Positions 7,329-14,292 are shown, counted from the stretch's first letter. The stretch is 15,632 nt of DNA from Streptomyces viridochromogenes (GCF_001270495.1 NZ_LGUR01000012.1:1-15632), one strand, 5' to 3'. Program-made: numbers and translations. Notes: generated by a model not told the origin, from the sequence alone.

Positions 7329-9016
7329 TCCGCCTCGGTGCGGCGGTAAACGCTCCCCCGCCCTTGCACGTCTACGAACACGTGGTCCCTGCCGAACTCG
7401 CCGTCACCAGGCCCGAGTACACACCCCCACTGCGGAATCACCACCTCCGCGGGTTCTGGCACCGCCGTCGCGTCCCCCTCCTCGCCACTCTCCCCACCCT
7501 CCCGCTCTACGCGGTCTGGGCCCTGTTCCTCGCCACCGGCGGTGGCGACCTGGCCGCCCAGGACGCGTGGGCCGGCTTCGCGACGCGGCACGGTGGCTCG
7601 GCGTACAACCTCTTCTGGTACGGCGGGACGCACACCGCCAACTACAGCCTGATATCGCCCTACTTGATGGCCGCGCTGGGCGTGCGCACGGTCACCTTGC
7701 TGGCCGGGGTGGCGGCGACCTGGCTCGCGGCCGTCCTGATCACCCGGGTCGAGGGGCTCCGAAGACCCCTCGGCCCGGCCCTGCTCGCGTCGTTCGCCCT
7801 GTGGTGCAACGTGGCCTCCGGCCGCACGACCTTCGCGCTCGGCGTGGCCTTCGGGCTGGCCGCCTGTCTGCTGCTGTCCCGTGAGAGACGGGTCGTCCTC
7901 GCAGCCGCGTATGCCGCCCTCGCGACGATGGCGAGCCCGGTGGCCGGGCTGTTCCTGGTGGTCGTGGGCGCCGCCTTCCTCCTCACCCGGGACTACCGCC
8001 GCGCCCTCACGCTGCTCCTGCCGCCTGCGGTCACCGTGAGTGTGACGGCCCTTCTCTTCCCCTTCAAGGGCGAGCAGTTGATGTTCGCGGACCGCATCTG
8101 GCCGCCGTTCTTCCTGGGCCTGGCCGTCACGTTCCTCGCCCCGCGCTCGTGGCGGGTCGCCCGCTGGAGCGGTGGCGTCTACGCGGCCGGGGCCGTCCTG
8201 ACGTATCTCATCCCCTCCCCCATCGGCACGAACGTCGAGCGCTTCGCCGAACTCTTCGCCCCCGCGGCCCTCCTCGCCGTCCTGGTCGCCCAGCCCCGGC
8301 TCGCGAAGGTCCGCCGGAGACTGCTGATCACCGCGCTGGTCCTCTCCGTGGCCTGGGTCGGCAAGAAGACCGCCGACGACCTCTACGTCTCCACCGTCGT
8401 GCCGGCCTGGGCCACCGAGACCCACGGAGTGGTCCGCGCCCTGGACCGCCTCGGCGCCGACCGCACCCGCGTCGAGGTCGTCCCGGCCCGCAACCACCGC
8501 GAGGCCAGCGGCCTCGCCCCGCACGTCAACATGGCCCGCGGCTGGAACCGGCAGCTCGACATGGAGCGGGCCCGCCTGTTCTACGACGGCTCCTTCTCGG
8601 CCGCCACCTACCGGGCGTGGCTGGACCGCTGGGCCGTCGGCTACGTCGTCCTCCCGCTCGGCAAGCCCGACGGGTACGCCGAGGTCGAGGCGCGTCTCCT
8701 CCGCGATCACCGGCCCGAGTGGCTGGAGCCGGTCTGGCAGGACGCGCACTGGCGGGTGTTCCGGGTGCGCGACGCGGTACCGCTGGTGTCGGGTCCCGCG
8801 ACCGTCGTGTCGACGTCCAGCGCCGACGTCGTCCTACACATGCCGAGGGCGGGCACGGCCACCATCCGCATCGCCCATTCACCGTGGCTGCGTGTGGACG
8901 GCGGCGGATGCCTCGCCCCCCAGGGCGAGTTCACCCGCCTCACGGCTTCCGCCCCCGGCGACTACCGGCTCAGCTCGGAGTACGGTCCTTCGGCGGAGCC
9001 GGGGAGCCACTGCTGA
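7325..9016 (+). CDS. Large polytopic integral membrane protein, GT-C-like topology, function unknown
   Basis: The 563-residue product has roughly ten or more membrane spans in the first 390 residues, beginning at about 42 (VPLLATLPTLPLYAVWALFL). A C-terminal extracytoplasmic domain of about 170 residues (from PAWATETHGVVRALDRL onward) ends in SSEYGPSAEPGSHC. A large loop after span 1 contains GGGDLAAQDAWAGF and NLFWYGGTHTANYS, a layout like that of GT-C glycosyltransferases, but I see no decisive catalytic motif. Similar Streptomyces proteins are usually left as hypothetical or called MFS, which I doubt. I chose TTG 7325 because GGAGGGGA lies 9 nt upstream and TTGA overlaps the previous stop by 4 bp. 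The 3' end overlaps the convergent GT87-PAP2 gene by 47 bp. Confidence 0.75.
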   Translation: MIRLGAAVNAPPPLHVYEHVVPAELAVTRPEYTPPLRNHHLRGFWHRRRVPLLATLPTLPLYAVWALFLATGGGDLAAQDAWAGFATRHGGSAYNLFWYGGTHTANYSLISPYLMAALGVRTVTLLAGVAATWLAAVLITRVEGLRRPLGPALLASFALWCNVASGRTTFALGVAFGLAACLLLSRERRVVLAAAYAALATMASPVAGLFLVVVGAAFLLTRDYRRALTLLLPPAVTVSVTALLFPFKGEQLMFADRIWPPFFLGLAVTFLAPRSWRVARWSGGVYAAGAVLTYLIPSPIGTNVERFAELFAPAALLAVLVAQPRLAKVRRRLLITALVLSVAWVGKKTADDLYVSTVVPAWATETHGVVRALDRLGADRTRVEVVPARNHREASGLAPHVNMARGWNRQLDMERARLFYDGSFSAATYRAWLDRWAVGYVVLPLGKPDGYAEVEARLLRDHRPEWLEPVWQDAHWRVFRVRDAVPLVSGPATVVSTSSADVVLHMPRAGTATIRIAHSPWLRVDGGGCLAPQGEFTRLTASAPGDYRLSSEYGPSAEPGSHC

Positions 9017-11036
9017 CCGCGTCCTTCTCCGCCACCGCCACCGCCGTCACCGTCCTGGCCCGCGGTCCCTGGAACAGGTACGTCACCCCGAAGCCGGCGC
9101 CCACGACGACCGCGCCGCCGACCGCGTCCAGGATCCAGTGGTTGCCGGTGACGACGATCGCGGTGACCGTGAGGAGGGGATGCAGCAGGCCCAGGGCCTT
9201 CATCCACCACCTGGGGGCGAGGACGAGGATGACCAGGCCGCACCAGAGGGACCAGCCGAAGTGCAGGGACGGCATCGCCGCGTACTGGTTGGTGAGTTCG
9301 GTGAGCGTGCCGTAGTCGGGCTGAGTGAAGTCCTGCGGGCCGTGGACCGTGTCGATGAAGCCGAGGCCGGGCATCAGGCGGGGCGGGGCGAGCGGGTAGA
9401 GCCAGAAGCCGAGCAGGGCGAACACCGTCGCGAAGCCGATCGCGGTGCGGGCCCAGCGGTAGTCGACGGGGCGGCGCCAGTACAGGACGGCGAGGATCGT
9501 GAGCGGGACGCCGAAGTGGAACGACTCGTAGTAGAAGTCGAAGAAGTCCCGGAGCCGGTCGACCTTCACGACGGCGTGGTTGGCCCAGTACTCGATGTCG
9601 ATGCGCAGGGCACGCTCGATGGAGTGGACCTCCGCGCCGTTCTCCTCCGCGGCGCTCCGGCCCGCCGAGTTGGAGCCACCGGCCGCGGCGAGGCGGATCT
9701 GGGCGTACGCGTAGTAGGTGACCCGGATCAGCAGCAGCTCGAAGAGCAGGTTCGGACGGCTGAGCACCCGGCGCAGGAACGGCACCAGCGGGACGCGCCC
9801 GAAGCGGGACGGGACCGGGTCGGCGTACCGGGTGGGGAGCGGTGTCTGCCAGTACGGCGACGTACGCGACACGAACGGGACGACGGCGGCCGTGGCGAGC
9901 GCGGCCAGGAGGATCAGGTCGGCGCGCAGCGGCTGGAAGATCACCTTGTCCGGCACCATCGTCCTCGCGGGCAGCGTCATCACCAGGACGACGGCGACCG
10001 GCCACACGTACCGGTCGCCCGCTCGCCTGCCGACCTGGCCGACGACCGCGAGCAGCACCCACAGCAGCTGGTGCTGCCAGGCGGTCGGCGAGACGACGAT
10101 GGCGGCACAGCCGGTGATCGCCACGGCCAGCAGCAGCTGGCCGTCGTGGGCGTAGCGCACGGCGCGGCGCATCGCGAGGACGGCGACGGCGGCGCCGAGG
10201 AGCAGGAAGAGGGCGATCTCCAGCGGGCCGGTCAGCCCCAGCCGGAGCAGGGCGCCGTGCAGGGACTGGTTGCCGAGGTCGTCGGCGCTGCCACCGAGGC
10301 CGACGCCGGCCATGTGGTGCACCCAGTAGGTGTACGAGTCGCGCGGCATCGCCGCCCAGGCGAGCACCGTGCTCGCGGCGAACGTGGCGCCCGCGGCGAG
10401 CGCGGCCCGGCGCCGGCCGGTGAACCACAGCAGCGGGGTGAACAGCAGCAGGGTCGGCTGGAGCGCCGCCGCGAGGCCGATCAGCACGCCGCTCGCCCGT
10501 TCCCCCCGTACGGCGAAGCAGCCGAGCAGGACGAGCAGCACCGGCATGATGCTGGTCTGGCCGAGGTAGAGCGTGTTGCGCACCGGCAGCGACAGCATCA
10601 GCAGGCTGATCGCGACGGGCGCGGCGAGCAGGGAGGTCCGCCGGCTCGTCGGCTGCGGCAGGGCGCGGGCGGCGACCAGGCCGAGGGCGACGACGAGCAG
10701 CAGCGTGCCGAAGGTCCAGCCCCAGCCGAGGGCCTGTTCGGCGGCGCGGGTGAGGGGTTTGAGGACGAGTCCGCCGAACGGCGTACCGGTGAACTGCGTC
10801 GACTCGTACAGCGAACCGTTCACATGCAGGACGCCTTCCGGCCCGACCCAGGTCTCCAGGTCCGTCAGCCGTTCCCCGCGCGGTGTACTGAGGACGACGG
10901 CCAGCTGCCGCACGGCGAGTATCGCGGCGACCAGCCACAGGCCGAGCCGCGTCAGGCGCAGGCGTGCCTGGACCGTGCCGACGGCCGTGGCTCCGAGTGC
11001 CTCCGCCGGTCGCCCACCGTGTTCCGCGTTCGCCAC
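8970..11036 (-). CDS. Bifunctional GT87 glycosyltransferase / PAP2-family phosphatase fusion
   Basis: This 688-residue membrane protein joins two lipid-linked sugar or phosphate chemistries. The first 395 or so residues are a GT87-type polyprenol-phosphate-mannose-dependent transferase. LTDLETW (57-63) supplies an acidic pair at the first loop, followed by NGSLYEST (73-80), TLYLGQTS, LAAALQPTLLL and GNQSLHGALLRL (255-266), with about nine spans. The rest (about 430-660) is a PAP2/inositol-phosphotransferase-like domain. It has the MPSLHFGW motif (His592), the GNHWILDAVGG motif (His633, Asp637) and an N-terminal basic loop. The likely role is mannosylation and dephosphorylation or head-group transfer on an envelope lipid outside the membrane. 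GTG 11036 has GGGAGG 9 nt upstream. The tail overlaps the convergent membrane-protein gene. The two-domain reading is firm; substrates are unknown. Confidence 0.88.
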   Translation of the reverse strand: MANAEHGGRPAEALGATAVGTVQARLRLTRLGLWLVAAILAVRQLAVVLSTPRGERLTDLETWVGPEGVLHVNGSLYESTQFTGTPFGGLVLKPLTRAAEQALGWGWTFGTLLLVVALGLVAARALPQPTSRRTSLLAAPVAISLLMLSLPVRNTLYLGQTSIMPVLLVLLGCFAVRGERASGVLIGLAAALQPTLLLFTPLLWFTGRRRAALAAGATFAASTVLAWAAMPRDSYTYWVHHMAGVGLGGSADDLGNQSLHGALLRLGLTGPLEIALFLLLGAAVAVLAMRRAVRYAHDGQLLLAVAITGCAAIVVSPTAWQHQLLWVLLAVVGQVGRRAGDRYVWPVAVVLVMTLPARTMVPDKVIFQPLRADLILLAALATAAVVPFVSRTSPYWQTPLPTRYADPVPSRFGRVPLVPFLRRVLSRPNLLFELLLIRVTYYAYAQIRLAAAGGSNSAGRSAAEENGAEVHSIERALRIDIEYWANHAVVKVDRLRDFFDFYYESFHFGVPLTILAVLYWRRPVDYRWARTAIGFATVFALLGFWLYPLAPPRLMPGLGFIDTVHGPQDFTQPDYGTLTELTNQYAAMPSLHFGWSLWCGLVILVLAPRWWMKALGLLHPLLTVTAIVVTGNHWILDAVGGAVVVGAGFGVTYLFQGPRARTVTAVAVAEKDAVSSGSPAPPKDRTPS

Positions 11037-11090
11037 GCCCGTCGGCCTCCCGACCCGGTCGCTTCAGGCTCAATTACACCTTTTGCCCGG

Positions 11091-11384
11091 ATGACGATAG
11101 TCGTGCGCGGTTTCACTTGCCTCCGCTGAGGCCGCCGCGAGTTCCCGCGCCCCGAGGGCATCTCCGGCGACCACGTGCCGCGCCGGGCGGCGGCCGACGA
11201 CGCCTTCCAGCAGGTGATCCACGAGGACCGGCTGCGCACGGCGGCCGGCCTCCCCGCCTGGCTGCTGACGGTGACCGGCGGACTCGCCCTGGCCGTGACG
11301 ACGACGGCCGTGCTCGCCGTACGCCGGTCCCGGCGCCCGGAGGCGCCCCCACCCCCGACGCGGCCGCCTGCGCCGATCGGTTGA
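11091..11384 (+). pseudogene. Small membrane-anchored protein frame interrupted by an in-frame TGA
   Basis: From ATG 11091 the frame reads MTIVVRGFTCLR, then TGA (11127-11129), then GRREFPRPEGISGDH and onward to a stop at 11382. The later part has one membrane span (LPAWLLTVTGGLALAVTTTA) and a Pro-rich tail. The codons right after the TGA all end in G or C. No ATG, GTG or TTG occurs until GTG 11175, and that GTG has no good ribosome binding site. Either the gene is broken by a nonsense change, or only the 69-residue part from 11175 is made, or the TGA is recoded. I do not recognise the family. It lies between the divergent GT87-PAP2 start and the O-methyltransferase promoter. Confidence 0.4.
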
Positions 11385-11385
11385 A

Positions 11386-11399
11386 TCCAGGATCCTGGA
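11386..11399. repeat. 14-bp perfect palindrome
   Basis: TCCAGGATCCTGGA is its own reverse complement and begins 2 nt after the stop at 11384. As RNA it gives a 5-bp stem with a 4-nt loop, followed by a second small hairpin CCCC-GAC-GGGG (11402-11412). It could be a terminator pair or an operator. Confidence 0.5.
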
Positions 11400-11444
11400 A
11401 ACCCCGACGGGGAAACGGAAATCCCCGACACGGAAATCCCCGAC
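11397..11444 (+). repeat. Three GGAAA(T)CCCCGAC iterons upstream of the O-methyltransferase promoter
   Basis: Copies are at 11397-11408 (lacking the T), 11417-11429 and 11432-11444. Two are followed by GGGG and so form CCCCGACGGGG stems. They end about 20 bp before the -10 box, where an activator would bind, and the -35 position has no recognisable hexamer. Confidence 0.6.
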
Positions 11445-11463
11445 GGGGCGCGGCGCACGCGAC

Positions 11464-11469
11464 TATATT
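11464..11469 (+). promoter_or_regulatory. -10 box of the O-methyltransferase gene
   Basis: TATATT is a five-of-six match to TATAAT in otherwise GC-rich DNA, 64 nt before the start codon. The expected -35 position (about 11441-11446) reads CGACGG, which is no match, so an activator at the adjacent iterons is plausible. Confidence 0.55.
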
Positions 11470-11470
11470 C

Positions 11471-11509
11471 GTTAGCGCATCTAGTTAGCGCTTCTACTTA
11501 CCGCTTCTA
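11471..11509 (+). repeat. Three tandem 13-bp repeats in the O-methyltransferase operator/leader
   Basis: The units are GTTAGCGCATCTA (11471-11483), GTTAGCGCTTCTA (11484-11496) and CTTACCGCTTCTA (11497-11509). A degraded fourth begins at 11510. An inverted pair CTAGTTAG (11481-11488) and CTAACTAG (11507-11514) is laid over them. They start just after the -10 box, the normal place for a repressor operator. Confidence 0.7.
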
Positions 11510-11533
11510 ACTAGCTATCCGAAAGGTAAGGCG

Positions 11534-12205
11534 ATGAGCGAGTCGCAGCTCTGGGACGACGTCGACGAATACTTCTCCGCCCACCTCTCACCGGAGGACG
11601 AGACCCTCCAGGCGACCCTGCGCGACAGCGACGCTGCCGAGCTCCCGCCCGTGAGCGTCACCGCGCCCCAGGGCAAGCTCCTCCAGCTCCTCGCCCAGAT
11701 CCAGGGCGCCCGCAACATCCTGGAGATCGGCACACTCGGCGGCTACAGCACCATCTGGCTGGCCCGCGCCCTGCCCGCCGACGGCCGCCTGATCTCGCTG
11801 GAGTACAGCCCCAAGCACGCCGAGGTCGCCACCCGCAACATCGCGCGGGCAGGGCTGGACAAGGTCGCCGAGGTGCGGGTCGGCCCGGCCCTGGAGTCGC
11901 TGCCCAAGCTGGCCGACGAGAACCCGGCCCCCTTCGACCTGGTCTTCATCGACGCCGACAAGGCCAACAACCCCCACTACGTCGAGTGGGCCCTCCGGCT
12001 CACGAGCACGGGCAGCCTGATCGTCGTGGACAACGTGGTGCGCGGCGGCCGGGTCGCCGACGCCGAGAGCGCGGCGCCGGACGTCCAGGGCACCCGCACC
12101 GCGATCGAACTGATCGGCAGCCACCCGAGGTTGAGCGGCACGGCGATCCAGACGGTGGGCAGCAAGGGCTACGACGGCTTCGCACTGGCCCGCGTCCTGG
12201 CGTGA
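11534..12205 (+). CDS. SAM-dependent O-methyltransferase, family 3 (caffeoyl-CoA OMT-like)
   Basis: This is a cytosolic, divalent-cation-dependent enzyme that would methylate a hydroxyl of a catechol-like or other small molecule. The 223-residue length fits family 3. The SAM-binding motif EIGTLGGYS is at 64-72, with the acidic ribose contact Glu90 in SLEYS. The metal and catalytic residues are Asp140 in FIDADK with Lys143, and Asp166-Asn167 in VVDNVV. ATG 11534 has GAAAGG 7 nt upstream. Upstream is an elaborate control region of iterons, a -10 box and tandem 13-mers, unusual for a housekeeping gene in this window. The gene stands alone and ends at a stem-loop shared with the converging FHA gene. 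The substrate is unknown. Confidence 0.92.
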   Translation: MSESQLWDDVDEYFSAHLSPEDETLQATLRDSDAAELPPVSVTAPQGKLLQLLAQIQGARNILEIGTLGGYSTIWLARALPADGRLISLEYSPKHAEVATRNIARAGLDKVAEVRVGPALESLPKLADENPAPFDLVFIDADKANNPHYVEWALRLTSTGSLIVVDNVVRGGRVADAESAAPDVQGTRTAIELIGSHPRLSGTAIQTVGSKGYDGFALARVLA

Positions 12206-12252
12206 GCCACGCGCCCCGGGGTACCCCCCGAGGCCGCGGCCCGGGGTGGCTC
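12204..12252. terminator. Bidirectional terminator between O-methyltransferase and FHA genes
   Basis: GAGCCAC (12204-12210) pairs with GTGGCTC (12246-12252). After a small bulge the stem continues with CCCCGG and CCGGGG. The arms start inside both stop codons, so it can end transcripts from either side. Confidence 0.65.
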
Positions 12253-12643
12253 AAGCCTCGTGATAGAAGCCGACGTTGACGCTGCGCGGCGCGGTGCGGT
12301 CCTGGACGACGATCTCGCCGCTGCCGCCCCTCGGCAGCGGCACGGTCCCGCCGTAGCCGATCGGCTGGGCGAAGTCCCCCACCGTGAGCCGCACCTCGGA
12401 GGACGGGTCGGGCTGCGAGCCGCGCAGCCAGGTCACCTGCCAGGTGCCGTCGGGCCCGCACAGGAACTCCAGGTGGACCCGCGACACGAACAGCCAGTCG
12501 TCCGGCGTCGAGAGCCGGCACACCGTCTTGTCCCGGCCCACCCGCAGCACGGCACCCGGCTCGCTGGGCGCGTCGGCCATGAGCATGCCGGCCGTGGCAC
12601 CCTCGTCCGCCGCGGACACGGCGGCCATGGTGAGTTCGAGCAC
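12251..12643 (-). CDS. FHA-domain protein
   Basis: FHA domains bind phosphothreonine and often sit in Ser/Thr-kinase signalling or secretion systems. The 130-residue cytosolic protein has the core residues Gly36-Arg37 in LRVGRDKT and Ser54-x-x-His57 in VSRVHLEF, followed by strands WQVTWLRG and VRLTVGDF and a final IVVQD strand. The domain fills most of the protein, and there is no kinase or membrane part. GTG 12643 is chosen because AGGAGGAG lies 5 nt upstream, one of the strongest ribosome binding sites in the window. An upstream ATG at 12700 would add a basic extension without such a site. No kinase gene is adjacent, so its partner is unknown. It is divergent from the DUF1992 gene, with 98 bp between starts. 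Confidence 0.82.
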   Translation of the reverse strand: MLELTMAAVSAADEGATAGMLMADAPSEPGAVLRVGRDKTVCRLSTPDDWLFVSRVHLEFLCGPDGTWQVTWLRGSQPDPSSEVRLTVGDFAQPIGYGGTVPLPRGGSGEIVVQDRTAPRSVNVGFYHEA

Positions 12644-12729
12644 GTGCGCTCCTCCTGAAACGTCCTTGTGGGGCAGCCGTTTTGGCCACCGACGCCGCAT
12701 GATAAATCGCCCGGCACCGCCGCGTCCGG

Positions 12730-12735
12730 CACAAT
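12730..12735 (+). promoter_or_regulatory. -10 box of a probable leaderless promoter (DUF1992 gene)
   Basis: CACAAT ends 6 nt before ATG 12742, so transcription would begin at or next to the start codon. The -35 candidate 17 nt upstream, TCGCCC (12707-12712), is weak. No ribosome binding site precedes the ATG, consistent with leaderless translation. Confidence 0.45.
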
Positions 12736-12741
12736 GAACTC

Positions 12742-13182
12742 ATGACCGAGCGAAAGCCTCCCGGGGTCCCGTTCGAGTCCTGGGTGGACAAGCAGATCCA
12801 CGACGCACAGGAGCGCGGCGACTTCGAGAGCCTGCCGGGGGCCGGCAAACCACTGCCGCCCGATCTGGAATCCCCGTACGACGAACTGTGGTGGGTCAAG
12901 CGCAAGATGGCCCGCGAGGGCCTGTCGGTCCTGCCCCCGGCGCTGGCGCTGCGCAAGGAGGCGGAGGACGCGCTGACGGCGGCGTACGCGGCCAAGTCCG
13001 AACAGGCCGTCCGAAAGATCATCACGGACGTCAACGCCAAGATCCGCGACATGCTCCTGAAGCCGCCGCCCGGCCCTCCCCTGGGCCGCAAGCCGTACGA
13101 CGTGGAACAGGTCGTACGGGAGTGGCAGGAGAGACGCCGGACGGCGGAAGGGACGAATGCGCCAGGAGTGTCAGAGCCGTAG
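12742..13182 (+). CDS. DUF1992 (DnaJ-homologue-subfamily C28-like conserved domain) protein
   Basis: The 146-residue product shows the DUF1992 signature near its N-terminus: FESWVDKQIHDAQERGDF, then LPGAGKPL and a short DELWWVKRKMAREG helix. The middle is predicted helical (LRKEAEDALTAAYAAKSEQA), followed by a Pro-rich PPPGPPLGRKP and a charged C-terminal helix. The domain is named for DnaJC28-type proteins, but no J domain is present here. Its biochemical role is unknown. ATG 12742 seems leaderless, just after a CACAAT box. The 3' end overlaps the convergent 100-residue protein gene by 12 bp. Confidence 0.9.
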   Translation: MTERKPPGVPFESWVDKQIHDAQERGDFESLPGAGKPLPPDLESPYDELWWVKRKMAREGLSVLPPALALRKEAEDALTAAYAAKSEQAVRKIITDVNAKIRDMLLKPPPGPPLGRKPYDVEQVVREWQERRRTAEGTNAPGVSEP

Positions 13183-13473
13183 CAGCCGTTCCGCCAGCTC
13201 CCGGTAGTCACGCAGCGCGAGCCGGAGCTGCTCGGTGTCGGCCTGCTCGTCCGCCGACTGCCAGGTCCCGCGCAGCGTACGGCGGCGCTGTGTGACCGCC
13301 TCGGTGAAGCGGGCGGTCAGCTCCTCCAGCACCTGGTCGGCCTCCTCGACGGCGGCCCGGGGGCCGTCCACGAATCCGGAGACGGCGTGCTGGAGCTGGA
13401 GCCCGAACTTGTCGGACTCGTCGCGCGGGAAGACCGCGGTCACTTCGCGCCCGGTCGTCGTCGCGTCCGTCAT
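13171..13473 (-). CDS. Soluble helical protein (100 aa), paralogue of the C-terminal domain encoded upstream
   Basis: I do not recognise a named family. The 100-residue product has no signal or membrane span and is predicted largely helical. Residues 34-56 (FVDGPRAAVEEADQVLEELT and on) closely resemble 96-118 of the product of the gene just upstream. A later Asp-Tyr-Arg-Glu-Leu-Ala-Glu-Arg-Leu helix resembles that protein's Gly-Tyr-Arg-His-Val-His-Arg-Leu. I place the start at ATG 13473, 5 nt after the upstream stop; GAAGGGGAG lies about 10 nt before it. A longer form from 13515 would run back into the upstream gene. The two genes are almost certainly one operon. Confidence 0.78.
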   Translation of the reverse strand: MTDATTTGREVTAVFPRDESDKFGLQLQHAVSGFVDGPRAAVEEADQVLEELTARFTEAVTQRRRTLRGTWQSADEQADTEQLRLALRDYRELAERLLRL

Positions 13474-13478
13474 GCCCC

Positions 13479-14159
13479 TCAACTCCCCTTCGCGTGACGC
13501 CCGGTGAAGGCCCACGGCAGATGGCCACGATGCCCGTCGGAGCCCTTCCGGAACTCACGGGGCCCATGCGACTCCCGCGAGCCCCCGCGCTGACGCTCGA
13601 CCGGCCCGCTCAAGTCCTCGAACAGGGACCGGGCCTCAATCATGGCCTCGCGCATCTCCTCCGTACCCGGCCTCCCACCGTCCCGTCCGTCACTCACGGA
13701 CGCGTGGGCGAGGCGGTGCACATGCCGGTACCCCTGCACATGGCGCGCGTGGTGCACGGACAGAGCGGAGAGCTGCTCCTCGTACTGCGCGCCGTCCGGA
13801 AACCCGCGCGCCTGTGCCAGATCCGCTAGCAGCCGGTCGGCCTCGTCCACGGCCTCCTTGGGCGAGTCGACGAAGTGCTCCTGGGCCGCCGTCCACCGAG
13901 ACTCGAACCGCTGGGCCTCCTCCGGCTCCAACTCCCGCTCCCGCAGCCCGCCGTGCCGCTCCACCCGCTGGGCGAGCTCACGCTCGGCGGCCTTGGCGTC
14001 CCCGTCGTGCCGGGCCACGGCCCGCTCGTATTCGGGCCCGAAGCGCCGCTTCAGCCCCTGACCGCTCTGCGCACCCCGGGCCCGCAGAGCCAGGACGGCC
14101 GCGCCGAGCACAGCCACGACCGCCACTACCACGACCAAAATGATCACACTTGTGGACAT
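13479..14159 (-). CDS. Membrane-anchored helical protein (226 aa), function unknown
   Basis: An N-terminal membrane helix (about 5-26: VIILVVVVAVVAVLGAAVLAL) is followed by Arg-rich residues, so the body is probably cytoplasmic. It contains a charged helical stretch (about 40-90: GPEYERAVARHDGDAKAAER and on). Next is the FVDSPKEAVDEADRLLADLA segment (96-115) shared with the next gene's product, then a His-rich HHARHVQGYRHVHRLAHA. The last 60 residues are polar, His- and Arg-rich and probably disordered. ATG 14159 is chosen because the helix begins at once; no clear ribosome binding site is visible. Similar proteins in Streptomyces are labelled secreted or hypothetical. Its stop is 5 nt before the next start. 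Confidence 0.78.
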   Translation of the reverse strand: MSTSVIILVVVVAVVAVLGAAVLALRARGAQSGQGLKRRFGPEYERAVARHDGDAKAAERELAQRVERHGGLRERELEPEEAQRFESRWTAAQEHFVDSPKEAVDEADRLLADLAQARGFPDGAQYEEQLSALSVHHARHVQGYRHVHRLAHASVSDGRDGGRPGTEEMREAMIEARSLFEDLSGPVERQRGGSRESHGPREFRKGSDGHRGHLPWAFTGRHAKGS

Positions 14160-14194
14160 GTATGCCGGGTTGCCCGCGGGAAGCACCTCAAACG

Positions 14195-14234
14195 GCCGCC
14201 GAATCGGCCACCCCCGGCGTGTCGATTCGGCGGC
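14195..14234. repeat. 12-bp perfect inverted repeat in a divergent promoter region
   Basis: GCCGCCGAATCG (14195-14206) and CGATTCGGCGGC (14223-14234) are exact reverse complements with a 16-bp spacer. They lie between two divergent genes, where a terminator is not expected. The site begins 36 bp from one start and ends 58 bp before the other, so it could be an operator or a leader hairpin. Confidence 0.65.
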
Positions 14235-14292
14235 GCCCCGATCGACGTCATGGTGAAAGGCGTTGACCGCACAAGGAAGGGAAGGGCCCGCC

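Noticed and set aside
8892..11129. 745-codon plus-strand ORF opposite the GT87-PAP2 gene
   Set aside because: Its composition is dominated by Arg, Gly, Glu and Gln without domains. The minus strand encodes a complete recognisable protein.
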